A DNA stretch of 64,000 nucleotides, taken from contig NC_060023.1 in NCBI RefSeq assembly GCF_021134715.1, positions 2,666,001 to 2,730,000 of the forward strand, in the 5' to 3' direction. This DNA comes from Daphnia pulex (Eukaryota; Arthropoda; Branchiopoda; Diplostraca; Daphniidae). Under the pieces are notes generated by a model. The model searched no databases. It was not told where the DNA came from and worked only from the letters and a program-made list of their open reading frames with translations. This document shows, piece after piece, positions 10,684 to 20,046 of the stretch (the first letter of the stretch is position 1; the number at the start of each line of letters is the position of its first letter). Made by a program: the position numbers and the translations under genes.

Positions 10684-11540
10684 GGATTTCCAAGATTCCG
10701 ACAACTGGAAATAGTCAATTCCTATTGGCGGCCCTCTCGTACTCATCATTTACATCAAACCCCCTTACACGAAATTTTTTGGGGGGGTTATATACAGCTG
10801 CTTTCTCTTTTTTTAACCCCGATTTGTTGTTGTTGCTATCCGCGTTTAAAAAAGAGTGATTTCTATAAGCAAAAGCGGTGTTGTAGCCTGTGTAAAGAGA
10901 ACGGCCAACACAAAGAAGAGAAAGTTTTTCACCCCCTCTACATATCGTAACATCTTTGGTTGCTACCCCTCTGGATCACGTGGGAAGGGGATGTTTTTAA
11001 AGGTCACAACTCCCTCAAGGTCTGTATACAAACAAAGCGCTCACATTTTAAAAAGCTGGTCATACACGTGGACTTTTTTTTTACCTCACCCCGCACCGAC
11101 TACTATAGAGGGTTCCGTTAGCAACACAAAACTCTTATATTCTAAAGGTCGTCGAGAACGGAAAATTTTAAAATCATCAAACTTGATTGCAATTAATGTT
11201 TATTGTACTGATTGCCATGTGGAAAATTCCGTTGGTTTAAAACCGAAATCCACACAGTTTGTGTGATAGAAAAAGTTAGAAATTCTATAATTCAATTTTA
11301 CAGCTGTAATGTAAGAGAACAAAGGAATTTAATTACTAGGCTGAAAGGAAAATGTGTACGGTGGTGTACAGGCTATAGTTTAAATCGTTCTAGATTTACA
11401 ACTAACTATATGTACTAAAACTTAGCCACCATAATTAAAGCTAAGATGTTCATTTCTAATTTCTAAGATAACAAGTGCAGAATAAATAATACATGATATG
11501 GGAGTAAAACGACGACTATAAATGGGATGTTACAAAATGT
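10684..11540. other. Spacer between copies 6 and 7
   Basis: No supported gene. The overlapping plus-strand ORFs at 10,630-11,418 show no codon bias, signal peptide or match. Confidence 0.5.
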
Positions 11541-12631
11541 CTAACAAAGATTAATACCCGACGGTAAGCACAACAAACTGGAGCCTAGAGTAACCGTCTT
11601 CCGCGAACTGGTAACGCTGATTGTGGCGGTCGTCAGTGTGGAAGTGGTGGTTAATGTCAGAAGCGCATTCAAACCGATGAAACGAGCGCCAGCCGATCGG
11701 CGATGACTTCGGTCTTCCAGCGAAGAAACGATGGTGACGGCATCTCGGGCGGATCTGGGCGAATCGCTCAGAGAATCCAGCGTAAGGGCGGCTGAAGGTT
11801 CCACACTAATTTACAAAAATAAATTAATTCACTGGAAATTACAATTGAAGAATAATAATTTTTTTACGTGTACATTTGAACTTGAGATGGCGAAAGAGTT
11901 TCGTGATCGTCCAGCAATTCTTTCATGACGGATAAATCGCGTCGGCGGCGGCAGGCGGTTGTCGATCCGGCGGAGAAAGAGGCGGAAGGAATGCAGGAGA
12001 CGACCGACGTCGAAACGATGGTGGTGGTGGCGATGCTGTATTTAGTGCTGGTTGCCACAGTGCCGAAAAGCAGATTGGACAAGAGCGCGTTATCGAAAAG
12101 TCGTCCTTCCGGATTCTTGGGTTTACCGGGTTTACCGGGTTTACCCATCCGGGCCTCGACGGTCGACTCTTGCTGATTAGTTTCATCGTTGACATATTCA
12201 TCTTGATTAATTTCCTGTTCTTCGTCCTAAAACACATATTTTTTAATTATTTTTTTTTTTAATTCAAATTAATTATTATATTTAAATGATTTATTTTTAA
12301 ATTTAAGTTGATTATAATATTTAAATGATTTATTTTTTAATTTAAAAAATTCAACGAACGAACTTACCGGTTGTTGTTGTTGTTGGAAGGATTTGAATAA
12401 GACGACAGCCGGATTATTCTGCACGGGAAAATATTTCACATACTGCGGCTGGGAATAGGAATAATAAGGGTAGTTTCCCGAGAAAATGTTGCTCCATTGT
12501 CTCAAATTGTTGGCGACAGGATAATGATACTGGAGCGGCACTTTTGAATGATATTGTGGCATGGACCACAGGGCATTTTGTTGCCTAGAAACGGCGATCA
12601 GACAACTCAAGACCAATAGAGCGATCTTCAT
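11541..12631 (-). CDS. Secreted two-module Thr/Ser-rich protein, copy 7, with Gly-Lys-Pro insert
   Basis: Three exons give 295 residues: 12368-12631, 11868-12226 and 11541-11805 (phases 0 and 2). The signal peptide MKIALLVLSCLIAVSRQQ is followed by a long Tyr/Pro/Gln-rich stretch (YPYYSYSQPQYVKYFPVQ) ending in QQQQQP. Exon 2 has an acidic lead, then MGKPGKPGKPKNPEG, then module 1 (YSIATTTIVSTSVVSCIPSA) and TACRRRRDLSVMKELL. Exon 3 has a second basic stretch (DRSHRRSAGARFIGLN) and module 2 (LTLTTTSTLTTATISVTS) ending LLCLPSGINLC. It keeps the family layout, but with a longer N-terminal region and a short GKP repeat. Confidence 0.8.
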
Positions 12632-12756
12632 CCTATTAAATTATGTTCAAGTATTATCAAAATTAAATTTCTATCAGGACAGGCGATGCGATTTTTCTGA
12701 CTGTACCTGAATGTTGCGTCTGGCGTTGTGATAACCTCCCGGTGCCCTGCCGCGCC

Positions 12757-12764
12757 TTTTATAT
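12757..12764 (-). promoter_or_regulatory. TATA box of copy 7
   Basis: ATATAAAA on the minus strand, about 130 bp upstream of the ATG. Confidence 0.5.
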
Positions 12765-14011
12765 TTGGCAACTTTTTCTCGATGGCCACACACACACAGG
12801 TATACACTATACACCACCATACTACTACTATACGGAAGAGTGCGCACAACAAAAAAATGGTATTCAGACGATTGTCGTGAGACAGGCTGACACGGAAACG
12901 CTTCAGATTTTTCCCCCCATCCATTTGAAGATAGAGAGTAGCGCGCAACATTGCTGAGCTGCTCCGAAGACACGGCCCAGCATGGCATTCCCGATACACG
13001 TTCAAATCAATGTGGAATATTCATCCTTTTTTGTGTGAGTATAGAGGACTGTTGTGGTTTTTTTAGTGGAAAAAAAAACGTTCTGGGTTTACTGTTATCA
13101 CGAACTCTATGATGCAAGTCGACTCGCCCCAAAAAAGGTCGTGAACGCGGTGGAATTTTCCAAACGACAAAAGAGAGGTCAAGCGCATTTTCTCGTCAAT
13201 CAAAGTGTCAAAGTTTGTCTCGCTCGCTAATGATATAATCTCAATGGGGAATCAGATTTTCGGGATCGGGAGAACCGTTATATAGTCGATGACGCTTTTA
13301 TGCTGGCGACTTACCTGTAATAGCACCCACACATTGTGACACTTTTTTTCTAGCGCTCGAGAAAAATCGATTTTAAAAATAATCGTTTTGTTTTTTATTG
13401 GCTTTTATTTTGTTCAGGAAATCGGTCGGACAAGTGTCAAAATTGTCACACTCGTGTAGAAGATAACTATCCACGATACATATACAGCCTATATCAGATT
13501 ATTCGTGAACATTTCATCCGACAGGTTTTTCTTCCAGTTATGCGGAACGCTCAGGACTTTTTGAATCACGAAATGTCTGCCGCGTTCGGGATGACAGAGT
13601 CAAATGGAAAATTCTTTGTTTGGTGTATTTAGTTGAGGGAAATCAAACTGATCCACTTGAATAGCTATCAGAGTTATGATGAGAGCGAACGAACGTTGTA
13701 ATATCGAGAATTTCACCGATAGCAAAATTCAAGTGGATTCTTCTATACTCTCTCGGAGTAGCCAAACGTTAACTATAATTTGTTCAACGAGAATTTCCGA
13801 AATTCTTGATAGAGTACACGACATTTTTGCCACATTACGTGCAATGCATTAAAATGAAGATTACATGGGAAAATGTCGTTCTTGAAATAATCGCTAAAAT
13901 TCGTGCGACTTGAAATAACAATTGGAACAAAATACGTAATAATCTATTTCTTTTTTTAAATTCATTTTCGTGATAATGATGCTTGACTATTTTCTACATC
14001 CCTTCTTTTAC
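12765..14011. other. Divergent spacer between copies 7 and 8
   Basis: The array changes strand here. Short antisense ORFs at 12,628-13,005 overlap the promoter of copy 7 and are not supported as genes. No repeat or RNA gene was recognised. Confidence 0.5.
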
Positions 14012-14018
14012 TATAAAA
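14012..14018 (+). promoter_or_regulatory. TATA box of copy 8
   Basis: TATAAAA on the plus strand, about 140 bp before the ATG of the broken copy 8, so the promoter core persists. Confidence 0.5.
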
Positions 14019-14154
14019 GCGACTACTGCTGACGATTTTAATTTATTCAACAGAGTTTACCACGGTTGAATAGACGCAACTGATTCACCAGCGAATAGTG
14101 TGACTCACAACTTTTCTTTGTGTCGATATAGAAAAATATTTCCAAATAAATCAA

Positions 14155-15102
14155 ATGAAGTTTGCGCTAGTTTTTTTTGCTGATGTGTTTCTTTTCAGTG
14201 GCTTGGCAGCAGCAGCACGCCCATTGGGCATCACCTAACATTCGAATGCCATTTTATCCGTATCTGAATCAATTATCCATGCCCATTTATGCATCCATTC
14301 TTGCATCGGAGCTCAGACATTTGCGTTATTCAAATTTACCAGCAGTAAAAAATCCATTTCTTTCTTATTCTTTTTTGTTGGATTTCTAAATAAGGTAAAG
14401 AGTAAAATTCATGTAACGATATCACTTGTTATTTTTTAAAATTAGAAACAACTTGAAGACCATCAATTAGAAAGATCGTCCATAGAAAGTTTCCAGGAAG
14501 GCAGAACGAAAGGAGATCAAAGATCATTCGGTTTGGGCAAAGTCAATTATTTGGCCAGCCTGATCCTTTATTCGCTGTCACTCACAGTCACCAGCACCAG
14601 CTACACCACAACCACATCCGTCATTACTGGTCTGTTTTACTAGTACCATGTTCTCAACGACCGTTGCGTGCCGACGCAAACGAGATGCAGTTTCCAATCT
14701 TTTGATTGGCGATGATGACCGTCAATATCTCAGGGCTCCAATTGAAACGTAAGCACCGCAACATTTATAAATTTTGTTTAAATTAATTTTATCGCAATCA
14801 TTCTCCATTATAGTGCGATGGTGGATAGCGCATTTAAATTGCCCAGAGAAGGCAGAGACGTCAATTCTGGCGATCTAATCGCATCTTCTCAAATTGAACC
14901 AGAAACCGATGTTAAATTTTCTCCCAAACTAAGCGAGTCATCCATCAACCGTTATGCCAGAGATGTTGATATTGATACGGTGACCTTGACCTCAACTGTA
15001 ACTACATATTCCTTGTCTCTGTCTGCTAGTATTCGAACCGTAACAAATCTAGCTGCTACCACCGCTCTATCCTGTTTACCATCCGGATTCACCCTCTGTT
15101 AA
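14155..15102 (+). pseudogene. Secreted two-module Thr/Ser-rich protein, copy 8 (frameshifted)
   Basis: A host paralog of copies 1 to 3 on the opposite strand. The signal peptide starts MKFALVFF. After a T run near 14,170-14,180 the frame shifts by one base into LMCFFSVAWQQQHAHW and MPFYPYLNQ. Exon 2 starts about 14,445 (KQLEDHQLERSS), with GLGKVNYLASLIL and the module LTVTSTSYTTTTSVIT. A second frameshift near 14,625-14,640 puts a TAG in the current frame; CFTSTMFS, ACRRKRDAVSNLLIGDDD lie in the next frame. Exon 3 (14,814-15,102) is intact: ALSCLPSGFTLC closes it. Two indels in an otherwise well-kept copy point to a recent pseudogene, or to assembly errors at a homopolymer. Confidence 0.75.
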
Positions 15103-15474
15103 ATTAACTTTTACAACAGCAAAACATGCAATTTGTAACGTTTTTAAAATTCTTGGGTTGATGAGATTTAGAAATGTATGTAGTACTATTTAATATTAAT
15201 GTATTTTAAATTCCGCTTTATCTTATAATACACATTCATCATACCGCTTACATGGTCAAGTGTTATTGACATTTCAACTTTGGATCACTAAGAGGGCAAC
15301 TGCCACAAGTTATAGAAGAAGCTGATTTCGTGTTATATGTACACAGGACACCCTTGTTCGGAAAAGAACAAACTTGCCCTAACTATTCATTATTGACCAC
15401 ACGTGACAAAAAAAGGGCAGCTAAAGGTAAACCAACACGGTGTAATAGAAGTGACCCCTGCCTGCTGGGTCGTC

Positions 15475-15482
15475 TATATAAA
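15475..15482 (+). promoter_or_regulatory. TATA box of copy 9
   Basis: TATATAAA on the plus strand. A 5' UTR exon follows, ending near 15,530 at CAAAG|GTACAA, and the intron acceptor TATTCAG abuts the ATG. Confidence 0.6.
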
Positions 15483-15628
15483 CCAGGTAGCGAAGAAACT
15501 ATCTCGACACATTTGAAGGAAACCCAAAGGTACAATAATATCTCTTGCGTCTATTGAAGCAGTTACACCCCGAGTTACACATAATTTAATAACGCAATTA
15601 TTAATTATTTTTCCCTTTTTTTATTCAG

Positions 15629-16677
15629 ATGAAATTGGCTCTGATTTTTATCGCGGGCTGCATTAGCGCATCGCTCTCTTACGGCCAGCCGCCATTCCAA
15701 TGGCAGCAGTTCCCACCATCTAAAAATCCCCGTTACATGGCCCTAATCGATTACAGAAACGGCGATCCTGACGACATCATCACAGGTAATGACAACTGGG
15801 ATCTAAACAGCGACGACGAGAATCTATGGGCCCAGCAGCGGCCGGCTAGCGCTCCGCCTTTGCGTCAGTATCACCACAATGAGAACGTCAATCAATTCTA
15901 TTACCCCATGTCGCCCAATTTCCTGCCGACTCCGGTGAGAGATCACGAAAGGATCAGCTCTCGTCAGAAGACTCGACTCCGCCATCCTTTCATCCGTCCG
16001 TCACCAGCGCCAGCTGACAATTCCGACAACGCCCGTTTCTTCGCCTCTTTCCCTAATTTGTTTTTCCCCTCCATGTTCTACTCGTATTTGAGCAGCATCA
16101 GCACGTCGGCTTATTCGACCACGACCTCATATCTCATTTTGAATTCGACTTTGACGACGACTTTGATTACGTCGTGTATTCCGCTGTCGTCCTTCAGCGC
16201 CGCCTCATTGGCAACTGTGGGCTGCCGGAGAAGGAGACATCTGATGGACGAGGCTTTCGTGACGGGTGATGACCAACAAGACCTTGTCAACATGCAAGAC
16301 TATATTCCGTCAGAAGAAGAGGAACAACAACAGTAAGATGACCATAATTTTCTTGTCTACCAATATGTCAAGCCAAATCAAATACATTTGTTCTTTTGGG
16401 ATCTGATTTGCCGCGATTCAGATGGCTGGGAACGTCGCTGATGGTGAACAATGTGGGACGACATGTGCCGGACCCGGAGATTATGTCGTCCAAGGAAACT
16501 GAATTTTTATCCGGCAACCATCATCTGCCGGAATATTTATTACGCCGGGCGCGCTCGGCACGCTACACCATCACGTCAACATTTACCAGTTATTCTTTCT
16601 ACACCGTCAATTCGACCAAAACCGCCTTTCTGGGTTCATCTCTTTTCTGCATGCCCGGTGGTTTCAGGACATGCTAA
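15629..16677 (+). CDS. Secreted two-module Thr/Ser-rich protein, copy 9 (long, first intron absent)
   Basis: Two exons give 319 residues: 15629-16332 and 16422-16677, joined in phase 2. The first and second family exons are fused here, so the phase-0 intron is missing. The signal peptide MKLALIFIAGCISASLSYG is followed by a long polar spacer rich in Asp, Asn, Pro and Gln. Module 1 is SISTSAYSTTTSYLILNSTL and TSCIPLSSF, with a shorter basic site GCRRRRHLMDEAF. An acidic tail (PSEEEEQQQ) precedes module 2, which has LLRRARSARYTITSTF, SYSFYTVNSTKT and the tail LFCMPGGFRTC. It is the most divergent intact member, and the last one in the array. Confidence 0.8.
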
Positions 16678-18359
16678 TAATTCAAATTTTATCATTTTTT
16701 TTAAATAAGCTATTTGATTATTATCACAGAGTTTTGAATTCCATCAATTTTCATGCTCTTGTTCTTATTTTTTGTTCAACACGTTATGCTGGATGGGTTT
16801 CAAATCTAGCCAGCAAATACAGTAATAAATTATAATTCATATCTCCTTCTAAAATAAATAAAACTTGAATGAAATGTCACATTGCGGATTGCGCATTATT
16901 TTTTCTTCGAATAAAAACCCCGCAACGTCGGGAAATAACATCGTGATGGTCACTGCACCATACTATGTTTTTCTGGTCCCGCATCGTCCCACATAAATTC
17001 ACGTCACTCATGTCTCTGGATTGCGTCTAGGGAAATTTAAGTAGGCTATAGCACAGATTCAGAGAACAAGTTGGAATGTCTTAGCTTACGGTACTTTCGA
17101 TGAAATAATAAAAATCCAAACACAAAAAAGACTCTCAAATATCTGTGTATTTTTAAATTCATTTCTTTTCTGTACAGTTATATGCAGTTATGCAGTATTG
17201 CACAATCGTGATAAATTATTCAGTTCGAGTCTGTGGGGTCATCAACTTAATTTTAAATTTGAATACACATTTGTGGTGAAAGAGTGACTTTGCACTCTTT
17301 TTTTGACACGTGTAAAAGACGTGTAAATTGCTGTGTACTTACTATATGTATCGCTTTTCAGTTTTTCCAACACTCCCGAAGTGCTGACTTAGTAAATAGC
17401 GTTCACCCCATTCCGACTTCTGTAAGGGTGTGACTAGGCTATACAGTTTCCTGTTTCCCAGTGTTTCCAGTGGCCGTAGCTATGAGAGGTGAGCGGGGGT
17501 GAGTTATACAGACCAAAAGGTGAAGGCCACTGTTAGATATTTATACAGCGCACACATTGTTAACACGTCTTTCCCAACAGTGATAGCCATATAGGTCCAT
17601 GGCCATGGCCGAAAGGGTCATCAGCTTAGGGACAATGCCTTGACATTAAAACAGATTTCTTGTACCGGTACTGATATGCATTACATACTTACATTTCTGT
17701 CGAAGAATTCCGAGAAATCCGGTTGAAGTCAAACCGGATGGGAGAGTCGATTTGGCGCTGTCATACAGGAATTACAGCTTTCGGCTTTCCTGCCGTGAGT
17801 ACGCGTATACGGAAGACATTCCTCTTTTTATCATTAGACAGATCCTGTTTTTTTCTGCAGAGCGGGTATATAAAGAACTGCGCGTTCCATTGGACTTTCG
17901 TCAGTTCAATGGCAATTTCAATCCAGTCAAACGATGGAATTTGGCGCTGAATTGACAAAATTCACTTCTGAAAAGTTATTGACGTGGGTGTAGGAATAAT
18001 AATTCTATTAGATAACGGAATATTGAAATGAAGAAATCGAACGTCAATCAATTTGAAAATCAATTGGATTTTTTTATAGAACTATTTTGCATATATCGAT
18101 ACGGATGCTGTCAACCAAGCAATGATACATCTGATAAGCGACAAAAAAAAACGAATAAAAATAACGCTAATGTCGTTAATCTGATCTGCTGGGTACACCA
18201 CTCACGTACTTGATTTGCTGCATACGGGGCAACCGTTGCCACAGCCCAAGGGAAACTTTCTTATGGAGAACTTTGACAGACCTCAACTCCTCAATGACTC
18301 CGGTCGAATTTCGGATCTCTTCTCCCTCAACCCCAAAATTTTCTATTTGTAACAATTAG
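16678..18359. other. Intergenic stretch between the array and the MIF4G-KH locus
   Basis: AT-rich with scattered short ORFs (for example 17,723-17,958) that overlap on both strands and lack any feature of a gene. Nothing else was recognised. Confidence 0.5.
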
Positions 18360-19060
18360 GCGTTTTTTTTCAAAGTTTTACTTCGTAAAGAACCAAAGTA
18401 TTTATTGCGATACGCGCGCACAAGTATCGAACGTGGAGGCAAAGCCAATGAATGAAAAAACGAGTAGGCTAAAAGATATTAAATTTGAAAAGAAATTTTA
18501 TTCCGATTGAAAAAGAGAAAAAAAAGCGCAAAAAAACTAAAGAAACTGGACCAGCCTTACGATCGATAATGGCCAACTTGCTCGGCCGCTACCTCCAGCG
18601 CAACGCACGTCAAGAATTGGTGGACTCATTTGAGGGTAATGAAACCCCCCGTCAAGGTAGTCAACTGCTGGACACCGACGGAGGAGTGAAGACGACCTAG
18701 TCCTTTTACTGTAGAGGTTTTGTGATGGGTCGACACTTTCGTGTTTTCCCATTAACAACTCAACTCGTACAGTGCCAAGGATTTCGGTAGTCCACACTCG
18801 CAAACGCCAGTGCACCGCAGCAACTCCGTTGACGGGTTCATCCACCGATTCTTTCGGATTGTCGGGAGGAGGAGCGTCATCGCAAGCCAACAATTACCGA
18901 TGGCAAGGCTGACCGTCCAGCATTATTCATCATTTAACTTTTATAAAAAACAAAAAAACAAAAAAAAAAACTATCGAGATTCGGCTTGAAGGACTTTTTG
19001 GTACACGTTAAATGCGGCATTCTCTATCAAGGCACACTTTATTCTGTTAAAGACATGAAT
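18360..19060 (-). repeat. Duplicate of the 3' end and 3' flank of the MIF4G-KH gene
   Basis: About 600 bp closely match 19,480-20,100. On the minus strand the right edge (about 18,970-19,030) reads NVYQKVLQAESR and a stop, matching the C-terminus KVYQILLQAGSR of the neighbouring KH gene. The rest is the matching 3' flank, including the block around 18,575-18,960. The copy therefore derives from a tandem duplication of the gene of which only the last codons and the 3' flank remain. Open frames in both copies (about 118 and 107 residues on the minus strand) are not supported as genes. Confidence 0.7.
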
Positions 19061-19479
19061 GTTTTTCGTTTATTTATTTTTTCCGGAGAACCACTTTTAC
19101 GATGGGACGATATTATCAGCAATTTGTTTTAATTAAAACGCAATTAGCTCCCATAAGTGAACCAAGAGTCCCAAGACAGTGAACATATGGAACGCAATTA
19201 CTTTCTATTGGTGTAAAGAAAACAAAATCTTGATAATAAAAGTCTAAGTAACAAAATTGTTGACTGATAAGGAAGCAGCGTACACCATATTCACTTCTTA
19301 ATCTCTGGTGTCTAAATATTTCGCTCCATTGAGTCATCCCCCGTTTTTGTGGCCGTCCGTTAAATCGCTTTATTGTCCGCAGTATGAAAGTATTTGTAAC
19401 TATTTATAACTTGCTTTTGACTTTGAACGTACGAGAAACCCAACATTTTCCTATGTTAAGAGCATAGACGTTTTCTTTT

Positions 19480-20046
19480 TCAGAGTTAGACCTCGTAAAG
19501 AACCAAAGAAGTTTAAGTGAAACCAGGCGAGGTAAAAGGAATGACAAAACAAGTTAAAGGCATGAAATTTTGAATGGAATTTTATTGCATTTTAAAAAGA
19601 GAAAAATCAAAGCATGAATAAAAAAAACTGGACCAGCCTTACAACCGATAATGACTAACTTGCTCGGCCGCTACCTCCAGCGCAACGCACGTCAAGAATT
19701 GGTGGACTCATTTGAGGGTAATGAAACCCCCCGTCAAGGTAGTCAACTGCTGATGGACACTGATATGGAGTGAAGACGACCTTAGTCCTTTTACTGTGGA
19801 GGTGTTGTGATGGGTCGACACTTTCGTGTTTTCCCATATACAACTCAACTCGTACAGTGCCAAGGATTTCGGTAGTCCACACTCGCAAACACCAATGCAC
19901 CGCAGCAACTCCGTTGACGGGTTCATCCACCGATTCTTTCGGATTGTCGCGAGGAGGAGCGACATCGCAAGCCAACAACTACCGATGATAATAAGGCTGA
20001 CCGTCCAGCATTATTCATCATTTAACTTTAATAAAAAAAAAATACA
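19480..20046 (-). repeat. 3' flank of the MIF4G-KH gene, partner of the 18,360 repeat
   Basis: This block directly follows the stop codon of the KH gene and is very similar to 18,360-18,960. It is probably its 3' UTR. A shared motif CGTAAAGAACCAAAG marks the far edge of both copies. Confidence 0.65.

Noticed and set aside
18537-18893. Minus-strand ORF of 118 codons with a paralogous ORF at 19,655-19,978
   Set aside because: Both lie in the duplicated 3' flank of the KH gene. The frames differ through indels between the copies, so conservation is of DNA, not of protein.
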